The translations under genes were made by a program, and so were the position numbers. From positions 1-38,922 of the forward strand of contig DASWTW010000177.1 in NCBI GenBank assembly GCA_036401895.1: 38,922 nucleotides of DNA, given 5' to 3'. The DNA comes from LB3-1 sp036401895 (lineage in GTDB: Bacteria > Chloroflexota > Chloroflexia > Chloroflexales > Kallotenuaceae). The notes below the pieces were generated by a model, which was given only the letters and a program-made list of their open reading frames with translations, was not told where the DNA came from and made no database searches. The stretch's first letter is position 1, and each line of letters starts with the position of its first letter. Shown here one piece after another: positions 8,801 through 17,800 of this stretch.

Positions 8801-11800
8801 GACCAGCTGATGCAAGCACTGATCCTGCGGATAGACCGCGGCCGTGGCGTTCCAGCTCACCAGCAGCCGCTCGCGCTCGGCGTCAGTCAGCAGCGGCAGC
8901 GTCATGATCGATTGCCGGGGATTGGCGACGACGGCCGCCAGCAGCGAACGGTAGTGCTCGATCAGCTGAGCGATTGTCGCGGGCGTGAATAGATCGGTGC
9001 GGTACTCGACATGTCCATACAGGCCGTCGGGCTCCTCGGCCAGCGTCAGGCTGAGATCGAACTGCGTCGCGGCTACCTCCGGCGCGATCGGCTCAAGCGT
9101 CAGATCCGGCAGCTCGATGGCGGTGCGCGGCATGTTTTGCAGCGCAAACATCACCTGAAAGAGCGGCGAGCGACTCAGATCGCGCGCGGGCTGGAGCTGC
9201 TCGACGACGACCTCGAAGGGCAGATCTTGATGGGCATACGCGCCCAGGCTCACCGTCCGCACACGCTCGACGACCTCCGCGAAGCCGGGCTGGCCGCTCA
9301 GATCCGTGCGCATAACCAGCGTGTTGACGAAGAAGCCGATCAGATCTTCCAGCTCGGGCCGCACCCGTCCCGCGATCGGCGTGCCTACCGCGATGTCGGT
9401 CTGGCCGCTGTAGCGACTGAGCAAGCTCTGGAAGGCCGCGAGCAGCGTCATAAAGAGCGTCGCGCCGAGCTGCTGGCTGAGACGCTGAAGATCGGCGCTC
9501 AGCTCCGGCGCGATCTGAAACGTCGTACGCGCGCCCTCGTAGGTCATAACCGGCGGCCGTGGATAGTCGGCTGGGAGATCCAGCGGCGCCAGATTCGCCA
9601 GCTGGCTGCGCCAGTAGTCGATCTGCTGCTCCAGCACCGCGCCCGAGAGCCAGTTGCGCTGCCAGATCGCATAGTCGGCGTACTGGATCGTCAGCTCCGG
9701 TAGCGCGGCCGGCTCGTGCTGGACAAAGCCCTGATACAGCGCGGTCAGCTCGCGCAGCAGGATGTTCTGCGACCAGCCATCGGTGACGATGTGATGGATC
9801 GTCAGCAGCAGCACATGCTCGATCCGGGTAGCCTCTGCGTAGATCTGCACGAGCTGCGCGCGGATCAGCGGCCCCTGTTGGAGATCGAACGGGCGCTCAA
9901 CCTCATCGCGCACGATCTGCGCTAGCGCCGTCTCTCGCTCGTCCTCGGGCAACGACTGGATCGAGACGACATTCAGCGGCACTTCCAGCGTCGGCGCGAT
10001 GACCTGAATGGGCGCGCCCAGATGCTCGGTCTGAGTGAAGGTCGTGCGCAAAGACTCGTGTCGATGCACGATGGTCGCCAGACTGCGGCGGAAGGCTTCC
10101 AGGTTCAGCGATCCGTGGAGACGCGCTGCGGTCAGCAGGTTGTAGGCGGTGCTGTTGGGCTGAAGCTGATCCAGGAACCACAGGCGCTGCTGCGCAAACG
10201 ACAGCGGCAGCGGCGTGTTATCGCGTGGAACGGGCTGCAATCGCGCGCCGGCATCGGCCTGCTCCGCCTGAAGCCGCGCGGCAAACGTCGCGACCGTCGG
10301 CGCTTCGAAGAGCAGCCGCAGGGGCAGATCCAGGTTCAGGAACTGCTTCACCCGCCCGATGACTTGCGTCGCCATCAGCGAATGACCGCCGAGCGCAAAG
10401 AAATTGTCGTGGACGCCAAGCTGCTCTACGCCCAGCGCCGCCGACCACACGCCCGCGACCAGCTCCTCGGTCGGATTGCGCGGCGCTACCGGCGCTCCGT
10501 TGGCGACGCTTCGCGCATCGGGTGCGGGCAGGGCCTTGCGATCGAGCTTGCCGTTGGGCGTCAGCGGCAGCGCGTCGAGAAACACAAACGCGCTGGGCAC
10601 CATGTACTCGGGCAGCCTGGCTCGCAGCGCCATGGACAGACGCTCGGAAGAACCTAGAACCGGGTGCCCTCCGGGCGACTTAGAACCAGCTTCGCCCTCG
10701 TCCTCTTGGTTCTTGATTCTAGGTTCTAGGTTCTTAACCACGTACGCCACCAGCCGCTGGTCGCCGGTGCGATCTTCACGCACCATGACTGCCACGTCGC
10801 GTACCTCGGGCTGCTGCCGCAGCGCCGTCTCGATCTCGCCGAGCTCGATGCGATAGCCGCGCAGCTTGATCTGGTGATCCGCGCGGCCGGAGAACTCCAG
10901 CGTGCCGTCGTAGCGATAGCGCACGAGGTCGCCGGTGCGGTAGAGCCGCGAGCCAGGCGTTTCGGCGAAGGGATCGGGGACGAAGCGCTCGGCCGTCAGA
11001 TCCGGGCGGTTGTTATAGCCGCGCGCGATGCCGTCGCCGCCGATGTACAGCTCGCCGACGACGCCGACCGGCACCAGTCGCTGCTGCGAATCCAGCACAT
11101 ACAGCCGGGTATTCGCGATCGGGTGTCCCAGCGAGATGCGCCCATCCTCGGCACGCACGCGAGTCGCCGCCGACCAGATTGTGGTCTCGGTGGGGCCGTA
11201 CAGGTTCCACAGCTGATCGACGCGCGGCAGCAGATGCTGGGCCAGATCCAGGGGCAATGCCTCGCCGCCGGAGAGCGCCCGCAGACCGGGCGTGCCGTGC
11301 CAGCCCGCCGACAGCAGCAAGCGCCAGGTTGCCGGCGTGGCCTGCATGATCGTCACGCCGCTTGAGCCCAGCAGCGCCTCCAGCCGCGCGCCGTCGATCG
11401 CCGTGTCGCGATCGACCAGCACGATGCGCGCGCCGACTGTCAGCGGCAGGAACAGCTCCAGCCCGGCGATGTCGAACGCGATCGTCGTCACGGCCAGCAG
11501 CGTATCGTGGGCGGTAATGCCGGGCTCGCGCTGCATCGAGTGCAGAAAGTTGACCAGCGCCCGGTGTGGGATCTGCACGCCCTTGGGCTGTCCGGTCGAG
11601 CCCGAGGTGTAGATGATGTACGCCAGATCCTCGGGCTGAAGCGCGCTCGACGGCGGAGTCGCCGGCTGTTGCGCGATTTGATCCGCGTCACGATCCAGGC
11701 ACAGCGTCACGCCCGTGTGCGGCAGATTGTCGGCCAGCGCCTCCTGCGTGACCAGCACGCCGATCCCGGCATCGGCCAGCATAAACTCAAGACGCGCCGC

Positions 11801-13570
11801 CGGATAGCTCGGATCGAGCGGCACGTAGGTGCCGCCGGCTTTGAGAATGCCCAGCAGCGCAACCAGCAGCTCCGGCGAGCGATGGAGATACAGGCCCACT
11901 CGCGTTCCACGGTTGACACCAAGAGCGCGCAAGTGGTGGGCGAGCTGATTGGATCGCGCGTCCAGCTCGGCGTAGCTCAGCGATCGATCTTCGAAAACCA
12001 TCGCGACGGACTCGGGCGTGCGCGCTGCCTGCTCCGCGATCAGCTCGTGAACGCAGCGCTCCTGAGGATACTCGCCGGCTGTGGCGTTCCAATCGACCAG
12101 CAGCTTGCGCTCTTCGTCCTGTGTCAGGCAGGGAATATCGAAGATGCGCAGGTCGGGATTGACCACGATCTGCTCGACCAGCAGGTTGAAATGCTGGACA
12201 TAGGCGGCGATCGTCGGCGGATCGAACAGATCGCGGTTGTACTCCAGCACGCCATAAATTCGCTGCGGATCGCTCCACAGCGCGAGCGTTATATCGAAGC
12301 GGGCATCTTCGGTATCGACGTCGACAGTTTTCACTTTCACGCCCGGCAGATCGGCCAGCTCCTGCGGATCTTCGAAGTCCAGGAACAGGAAGGTGATTTG
12401 GTACAGCGGATTGCGGCTGGTGTCGCGCTCGGGCCGCAGCTCGGCGACGAGGCGCTCAAAAGGCACGTCCTGACGCGCGTAGGCCTCGCTGGCGATCTCG
12501 CGAACCTGCGCCAGGTACTCGCGGAAGGTCGGGTTTTGGGAAAGGTCGGTGCGGAAGATCAGCGTGTTGAGGAAAAAGCCGATCAGCTTTTCCAGCTCGG
12601 GACGGCCACGATTGGCGATCGGCGTGCCGACCACGATATCGGTCTGGCCGCTCTCACGCGCCAGCAGCACCTTGAACATCGTCAGCAGCGTGATAAAGAT
12701 CGTCGCGCCTGACTGGCGTGCAATCGCGCGCACGCCGGCCACGGCCGCCGGCGAAAACTCGATCTCATGGCGTCCGCCCAGGAAGCTGACCACCGTCGGC
12801 CGGGGATGATCGGTCGGCAGCGAATGGAGTGGCGGCGCATCGGCCAGCTTGCGCTTCCAAAAGTCAAGCTCCGACTGCATCTTCTCGCTCTGCATCCACT
12901 GCTGCTGCCAGATCGCGAAGTCGGCGAACTGGATCGGCAGCTCGGGCAGCGGCGACGGCAGCCGGTTGGAAAACGCGTGATACAGAATCGCCAGCTCCTG
13001 CTCGAAGAGCGTGTACGACCAGCGATCCGTGACGATATGCTGCATCACCGTGATCAGAATATGATCGTCGCCGGCCAGGCGCAGCAGCGAGGCGCGGATC
13101 AGCGGGCCGTTGACCAGGTCGAAGGCAGCTTGAGCAAACTCAGTCGCCACGCGCGGCATCGCGATCGCCTGCTCTTCCTGGGACAGATGGCTGAGATCGA
13201 CCCGTGTCATCTTGATCGTGAGCTGGGGTATGACGAACTGCACCGGCTGCTCGTCGACATTGGCAAACGTCGTGCGTAAAATCTCGTGGCGACGAATGAT
13301 TTCGTTGATCGCGCGCTCCAGCACGTCCGGGTTGAGCGGCCCGGTCAGGCGCACGGCGCCGGTGATGTTATAGGCCGTGTTGTGTGGCGCAAGCTGATAC
13401 AAAAACCAGAGCCGCATCTGATCGAACGACAGCGGATAGTATGGGGCAGGCTTGCGGCGCGAGATCGTCTGATTTTTGACCTCGCTCAAGCCTTTTTGCT
13501 TACGACGCAGCTCGAATAGCGCGCGCTGCTCGGGAGTAAGCGCAGCCAAACGATCCGAGAAATCGGTCAT
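5810..13570 (-). CDS. Non-ribosomal peptide synthetase, C-A-T-C-A-nMT-T (NRPS-E)
   Basis: This two-module, 2586-residue synthetase has C1 (about 45-470), A1 (495-1000), T1 (1025-1095), C2 (1110-1545), A2 core (1570-2020), an N-methyltransferase inserted in A2 (2035-2440, SAM motif VLEIGVGSG from about 2097), T2 (about 2500-2565) and no thioesterase. The A1 pocket reads D-I-L-Q-L-G-L-I-W, which I remember as a glycine code. A2 reads D-I-F-H-F-G-L-I-L, unassigned. C1 has QHIVTDRW (His178 and Asp182 kept, Gln177 and Arg183 unusual) where HHxxxDGW is expected; C2 has intact HHIVTDGW. Repeat-derived residues lie at about 943-976. The last 20 residues end in DDEEEWEI, an acidic docking tail. AAGGAG lies six bases before the ATG, 13 bases after the LLM stop. 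It should accept the polyketide intermediate and pass its product to NRPS-A. Confidence 0.95.
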   Translation of the reverse strand: MTDFSDRLAALTPEQRALFELRRKQKGLSEVKNQTISRRKPAPYYPLSFDQMRLWFLYQLAPHNTAYNITGAVRLTGPLNPDVLERAINEIIRRHEILRTTFANVDEQPVQFVIPQLTIKMTRVDLSHLSQEEQAIAMPRVATEFAQAAFDLVNGPLIRASLLRLAGDDHILITVMQHIVTDRWSYTLFEQELAILYHAFSNRLPSPLPELPIQFADFAIWQQQWMQSEKMQSELDFWKRKLADAPPLHSLPTDHPRPTVVSFLGGRHEIEFSPAAVAGVRAIARQSGATIFITLLTMFKVLLARESGQTDIVVGTPIANRGRPELEKLIGFFLNTLIFRTDLSQNPTFREYLAQVREIASEAYARQDVPFERLVAELRPERDTSRNPLYQITFLFLDFEDPQELADLPGVKVKTVDVDTEDARFDITLALWSDPQRIYGVLEYNRDLFDPPTIAAYVQHFNLLVEQIVVNPDLRIFDIPCLTQDEERKLLVDWNATAGEYPQERCVHELIAEQAARTPESVAMVFEDRSLSYAELDARSNQLAHHLRALGVNRGTRVGLYLHRSPELLVALLGILKAGGTYVPLDPSYPAARLEFMLADAGIGVLVTQEALADNLPHTGVTLCLDRDADQIAQQPATPPSSALQPEDLAYIIYTSGSTGQPKGVQIPHRALVNFLHSMQREPGITAHDTLLAVTTIAFDIAGLELFLPLTVGARIVLVDRDTAIDGARLEALLGSSGVTIMQATPATWRLLLSAGWHGTPGLRALSGGEALPLDLAQHLLPRVDQLWNLYGPTETTIWSAATRVRAEDGRISLGHPIANTRLYVLDSQQRLVPVGVVGELYIGGDGIARGYNNRPDLTAERFVPDPFAETPGSRLYRTGDLVRYRYDGTLEFSGRADHQIKLRGYRIELGEIETALRQQPEVRDVAVMVREDRTGDQRLVAYVVKNLEPRIKNQEDEGEAGSKSPGGHPVLGSSERLSMALRARLPEYMVPSAFVFLDALPLTPNGKLDRKALPAPDARSVANGAPVAPRNPTEELVAGVWSAALGVEQLGVHDNFFALGGHSLMATQVIGRVKQFLNLDLPLRLLFEAPTVATFAARLQAEQADAGARLQPVPRDNTPLPLSFAQQRLWFLDQLQPNSTAYNLLTAARLHGSLNLEAFRRSLATIVHRHESLRTTFTQTEHLGAPIQVIAPTLEVPLNVVSIQSLPEDERETALAQIVRDEVERPFDLQQGPLIRAQLVQIYAEATRIEHVLLLTIHHIVTDGWSQNILLRELTALYQGFVQHEPAALPELTIQYADYAIWQRNWLSGAVLEQQIDYWRSQLANLAPLDLPADYPRPPVMTYEGARTTFQIAPELSADLQRLSQQLGATLFMTLLAAFQSLLSRYSGQTDIAVGTPIAGRVRPELEDLIGFFVNTLVMRTDLSGQPGFAEVVERVRTVSLGAYAHQDLPFEVVVEQLQPARDLSRSPLFQVMFALQNMPRTAIELPDLTLEPIAPEVAATQFDLSLTLAEEPDGLYGHVEYRTDLFTPATIAQLIEHYRSLLAAVVANPRQSIMTLPLLTDAERERLLVSWNATAAVYPQDQCLHQLVEAQVARTPEAVALRCGDATLTYAELNTRANQLAHQLQTLGVGPDTRVGLCLERSPELVIGMLGILKAGGAYVPIDPSYPQERIAFLLADAQLGALITQATLSTTLPTFEGITVRLDQDAEAIAQHPTTSPQAAVEPQHLAYVIYTSGSTGKPKGVLVEHRQVVNTLWGSRQLFGVTATDVQPWLASVAFDIAVFEVFLPLLAGGTTLIVQREEILDLPRLSTLLQGCTMFHAVPTLLRQIVQQTGTPSASLRRVFIGGEAVSPDLLAATALAFPEAQIEVLYGPTEATILCTHYAVPSNTAVTGHPIGRPLPNHQIRIYDPHQQLVPIGVAGEIYVGGAGVTRGYLNRPELTAEKFVTIDGQRWYRSGDLARWRHDGTIEFLGRIDDQVKVRGYRIELGEIEAALRQHSEIRDAAVVVRSDRLGEPRLVGYVVPAAVTATSDDQAAHMDNWQTLYDETYAEGQPADPTFNITGWHSSYTGEPFPADEMRAWRDATVDRIRALQPSRVLEIGVGSGLLLFQLAGDCNRYHGIDFSAHALAHIRRHLPPDWTQVTLEQRRADDLGDLAPASFDTVILNSVTQYFPSADYLVDVITQALRLLPPDGRLFIGDVRSRPLLAAFATAVTLAQAAPDADRTTLAAQLRQLIAQERELLLDPAFFHALRLALPQISAVQIEIKRGHDHNELTQFRYDVTLTVDGPPLPVSASTTVDWSAQRWTLDDLRAALETEEEADSLVVRAIPSARVQPLVEATAWLRDATGPATAQELRATLDELAARAVDPEALWMLGAELGYHVRIGWHGSGADGCYDAVFNRAGQARLPEPVIHTLEPWSAYATTPAATRALAEIAPRLREFLHERLPEYMVPSAFVVLDTLPVTTSGKIDRKALPELDSDQLGQRSEFVAPRTPTETRLAQIWSEVLHLEQVGIHDDFFALGGHSLLATQVIARIRELFHLELAVRTLFEHPTIAGLAQHIEQQQWSTTDSGATSEADDEEEWEI
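6250..7459 (-). repeat. Duplicated N-methyltransferase segment, copy 1 (in NRPS-E)
   Basis: This stretch aligns without gaps to 30708-31917 at a constant offset of 24,458 bases. Over the 420 bases compared base by base (6301-6720) I count roughly 36 differences, about 91% identity, and the rest looks at least as close. It encodes the nMT domain and the following linker. The direct orientation allows recombination between the two synthetase genes. Confidence 0.9.
10642..10740 (-). repeat. Repeat-derived in-frame insertion in A1 of NRPS-E
   Basis: The hinge after motif A8 (QRLVAYV) holds about 33 extra codons. On the plus strand it begins with two AGAACC heptamers (10649-10662), continues through a 17-base GC element (10660-10676) and ends in four heptamers of the TGGTTCT/AGGTTCT type (10707-10734). 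The outer arrays are inverted relative to each other. The frame stays open and returns to the normal RLPEYMVP. Confidence 0.8.
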
Positions 13571-13583
13571 GAAAAACTCCTTA

Positions 13584-14813
13584 TCAGGACGCTCGATCGG
13601 ATGCCGCGCGGGCTGCCGGATCGTACCAGGATTTTAGCTCGTTCAAAAACGGCAGGCTGGCGACAACGGTCTCGGTGTCGAGGCCGAAATCGATCAGGCA
13701 GCCGATCTCGTTCACGCCGATCGTTTGCAGCCGATCTACCAGCGCCGTGCATTTCTCGGGCGTGCCCAGCAGGGCGCCGGTGGCGAAATAGCGCTCGAAG
13801 ACGCCGTCGAGCAGCATTTCTTTGTCGGCGTCGGAAACTTCGCCGGCGTGGGTGCGGCGCTCCGGCGAGGCGTGATCGAACTGGTTGACGTATGTGCGCA
13901 GATAGCTGCGCATCGGTTCGCGCACCAGCTGCTTGACGGTCGCCTCGTCCTGGCCGAGAAACGTGTGCAGCATCACCGAGACGATGCCCTTGCGCGGATC
14001 GTGGCCGTGCAGCGCCAGCGCCTCGCGGTAGAGCTTGATCTTGTGCGCCAGCTCCTCGAACGGCTGGCTGGTCAGGCTCAGCGAGGTCAGAATGTTGGCG
14101 CCGATCTCGCCGGCCGAGACAAAGGTCTCGGTCGTGCCTGAGGTCGTGATCCAGATCGGCAGCTCCGATTGGATCGGACGCGGCAGGATGCGCACCGGCA
14201 TTTCCTCGCCGTTGCCGGCGGGAACCGTGATCGACTCGCCGGCCCACAGTTTGCGAATCGTCTGGATATGCTCGTACATCAGCGCTTTGCGGTTGGCGTA
14301 CGACTCCGGCGACAGCACGAAGTCGCGCGGATGCCAGCCCGAGGCAAACGACACGCCGACGCGGCCATCCGACAGATTATCCACGACCGACCATTCTTCG
14401 GCGACACGAATCGGGTTGTGCAGCGGCAGCGCGACACTGCCAGCGCGGATCTGGAGCCGCCTGGTGATCATCGCCAGCGCGGCGCCCAGCACCGATGGAT
14501 TGGGATACAGCCCGCCAAAGTCCTGGAAGTGTCGCTCGGGCGTCCAGATCGCGCCGAAGTTATGCTCGTCGCCAAACTTCGCGCTTTCGAGCAGCAGCGT
14601 GTACTTTTTGCTCGACTCCATCGAGCCCTGGTCGGAGAAGAAAAAGAGCGTGAAGCGCATATCGCGCTCGATCGGCGCGGCGCTCGATTTCTGCTCGCGT
14701 GGTGCCGACGGATCGAGCGCCGAGGGCTGAAGCCCTTTTTGTTTGAGCCGCAGCTCAAGCAGCGCGCGCTGCTCGGGTGAGAGCGCGGCAAAGCGTTTGG
14801 CCATATCATCCAT
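13584..14813 (-). CDS. Luciferase-like FMN-dependent monooxygenase of natural-product type, with NRPS-like N-terminal segment
   Basis: This 409-residue protein belongs to the bacterial luciferase-like family, in the subgroup associated with NRPS/PKS assembly lines. Diagnostic stretches are DMRFTLFFFSDQGS (from about residue 50), GAIWTPERHFQDFGGLYPNP, LPLHNPIRVAEEWSVVDNLS and GVSFASGWHPRDF. Residues 6-28 (RFAALSPEQRALLELRLKQ and following) are not part of the enzyme fold. They match the first residues of NRPS-E and look like a linker or docking piece. Such enzymes use reduced FMN and oxygen to hydroxylate or otherwise oxidise carrier-bound intermediates; the exact reaction here is unknown. Its ATG overlaps the PKS stop by 8 bases, with GAGGAGG upstream inside the PKS gene. 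The junction implies work on the PKS-bound chain. Confidence 0.88.
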   Translation of the reverse strand: MDDMAKRFAALSPEQRALLELRLKQKGLQPSALDPSAPREQKSSAAPIERDMRFTLFFFSDQGSMESSKKYTLLLESAKFGDEHNFGAIWTPERHFQDFGGLYPNPSVLGAALAMITRRLQIRAGSVALPLHNPIRVAEEWSVVDNLSDGRVGVSFASGWHPRDFVLSPESYANRKALMYEHIQTIRKLWAGESITVPAGNGEEMPVRILPRPIQSELPIWITTSGTTETFVSAGEIGANILTSLSLTSQPFEELAHKIKLYREALALHGHDPRKGIVSVMLHTFLGQDEATVKQLVREPMRSYLRTYVNQFDHASPERRTHAGEVSDADKEMLLDGVFERYFATGALLGTPEKCTALVDRLQTIGVNEIGCLIDFGLDTETVVASLPFLNELKSWYDPAARAASDRAS

Positions 14814-17800
14814 TGCCGGTGCCCTCCTCAGGCTGTCCCATCTCCACGATCAGCCGCTCCTGCGCTTCCTCGGCCGAGAACTGCTCGATCTCGCGCAGCA
14901 GCGCCTCCAGCTCTTCGCGCTCACGCTGCTGCTCCTGCGCGGCCTCGATGATCCGCGCCAGATCGGCCACCGTGCCGGCCTCGAACAGGCTGTTCATATG
15001 CAGCTCGACGTGGAACTGCGCGCGCAACGCCGAGACCAGCTGAATCGCCAGCAGCGAGTTGCCGCCGAGATCGAAGAAGTTATCTTCAATGCCCACCTGC
15101 GTAACGCCCAGCAGGCGGCCCAGCGTCGTGGTGACGACTTCCTCGACCTCGTTGCGCGGCGCGATATACGGCACCGCCAGATCCGGCCGGGCGTGAGTCG
15201 GCTCGACCTGCCGCAGCTTTTCGAGCTGCTCCAGCGCGTTCATCGCGGTCAGGCCGCTGGACTGCTCCATCACCGCCTGGAAATCCTGGGTCGAGACGAT
15301 CACCTGCGGCAGATCGCGGCTCAAAATCCGCGCAAACGCATCGATCGCCTCTTCGAGCGTCATTCCGTAGGTCAGGCGAATCTGCCGGAACTGCTCCTGA
15401 AGCGCCGGAATGCCGGCCATCAGCTGATCCTGCCCATCGTCCCACTCCCAGACGCCCCAGTTGATCGACGTTCTGCGCGTTGCCTGCGCGTCGCTCTGGT
15501 GTGCGTAGGCGTCGGCAAACGTGTTGGCGGCGCAGTAGTCGGCCTGGCCAAAGCCGCCGGTCAGCGCGGTCGTAGAGGAGAAGAGCACCATGAAGTCGAG
15601 CGGATTCGGGGACAGCAGCGATTCGAGAACCTGCGTGCCGGTCAGCTTGGGCGCGAAGACGCTATTGGCCAGCTCCGGCGTTTTGATCTGGATAATGCCC
15701 GCGCCGACGACGCTCTCGGTGTGGATCGCGCCGTGGATCGGGCCGAAGCGCGCCTGGGCCTCGGCGATCACATCGGCCATGCGCTCGCGGTTGGCGACAT
15801 CCGCGCTGAAAAGCAGGATCTCGGCTCCGGCGGCCTCAAGCGTCTGAACGCTCCGGATTACACGGCTGACCTTGTCGCCGTCGTCGTGGGTTTCCAGCCA
15901 GAATTGCCACTGTTCACGCAGCGGCAGCGGCGCGCGATCTACGAGCACAACCTTAGCCTGCGCGGTCTGAAACAGATACTCGGCCAGCGCCAGCCCGAAC
16001 TCGCTCATGCCGCCGGTGATCAGATACGCGCCGCTGTTGCGCAGAATCGCGGGACTCTCGGCGGGCTGAAGCTGCACGGCCTCGAAGCGGCGCGCCCAGC
16101 GGTGGCGGCTGCGGTAGGCGACCTGATCGTCCTGCGCCTGCGAGGTACACTCCGCGAGCAGCTGATCGGCGGCCAGCTCCAGCGCGCGGCCCTGCCCGAT
16201 CGCCCCGAAGTCGATGCTGCGGCAGGCGATCGTCGCGTACTCCTGGGGAATCACCTTCGACGCGCCCAGGATCGTCGCCCTGGCCGGGACCAGATCCTCG
16301 CCGCCGGTGACATCCTGCACATTGTTGGAGACGACAAACAGCGTGACCGGCGATTCGTCCTCTTGCTCGCCGAGGATCTGCGCCAGCGTGAGCAGGCTAA
16401 AAAAGCCCTGATCCTGCTCATCATCGATCGCCTGCCCGTCGCTTGTGACGCTCCACAGATGCACGACTCGCGTCGGCGACTGGTGGTGCGTGCTGAGATC
16501 GCGGAGCAGCGCCTGGTAATCGATCGGCTGCTGCGGGTTGACGCTGTACGCGTGCGCGCCGAGCTGAGCAAACTCCGCTCCGGCTGCTACGGTCGTTACG
16601 TGCGCGCCGCTGTGGCTGAGCCGCTGTGCGAGCCGCTCGCCCAGGCCGCACTGATCCAGGAAGATCAGCCAGCGCTGCGGATCGGCCGGCGCGTCCTGGG
16701 CGGCGACGTGATCCGGCAGCGGCGACTGCTGCCAGGCCGGAACGTAGAACCAGTCGGCGACATCGGCTTTTTTGTCGAGCGTGCGCTGCTGCACAAACGA
16801 CTGCTGCTGCGCCTCGACCCAGTAGCGCTGGCGCTCGAAGGGATAGGTCGGCAGCGGCACACGACGGCGATCCTGCTCCGCGTACATGCTGTTCCAGTCG
16901 ATCGTCGCGCCGCGCAGCCACAGCCGGCCGATCGCTTCCAGCAGAAACGTCTCGTCGGCGACCTGGCTGCGCACGTGGCGCATCGTCTGCACGACACGCT
17001 GCTCGGCATCGCCGGTCAGGCACTGCTTGGTCAGCGTGCTTAGCGTGTGGCCCGGCCCGACCTCAAGGAAGATCGCCTCGGGAATGTTTGCCAGCTCCTG
17101 AACGCCTTCGATAAAGCGCACGGTCTGGCGCAGATGTTTGACCCAGTACTCGGGATCGGTCGCCTGCTCGGCGGTGATCCAGGTGCCGGTCAGATTCGAC
17201 ATGTAGCGCATCTGCGGCGGCCTCAGCCGGATCTGCCGCACCTGCTCGACAAACGGCGCGAGAATCGGGTCCATCATCGGCGAGTGGAAGGCGTGCGATG
17301 TGTGCGCGATGCGGCACTCGATGTGACGCTGCGACAGCGTCTCGCGCAGCGCTGCAACCGCGTCGTCCGGCCCCGAGACCACGCTCACCGACAGCCCGTT
17401 GCTGGCTGCCAGCGCGAGATCTGGATTCGACTCGGCGCGCAGCAGCGCCTGGACTTCGGCGGCGGGCAGCGGAATCACCAGCATCGAGCCGTGCGGCAGG
17501 CTTTGGATCAGCTGGCCGCGCACCGCGACGATCTTGAGCGCATCTTCCAGCGAGAAAACACCGGCCAGACAGGCCGCGACGTACTCGCCGATCGAGTGGC
17601 CGATCATCGCGTGTGGCGCGATGCCCCAGCTCAGCAGCAGCTTGGCCAGCGCATACTCGATCACGAAGAGCACAGGCTGCGTCAGCAAGGTCTGGTTGAG
17701 CTGCTCAGCCGCGTCGGCCTGCGCTTCATTGGTGGGATACAGAAAGTCGCGCAGGTCCAGCCCGAGATGCGGCTTCAGCAGCTCGCAGCAGCGATCGACC

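Noticed and set aside
10642..10740. Frameshift or pseudogene in the A domain because of the unusual linker
   Set aside because: The frame is open on both sides, all core motifs before and after are intact, and three other A domains show the same in-frame pattern.
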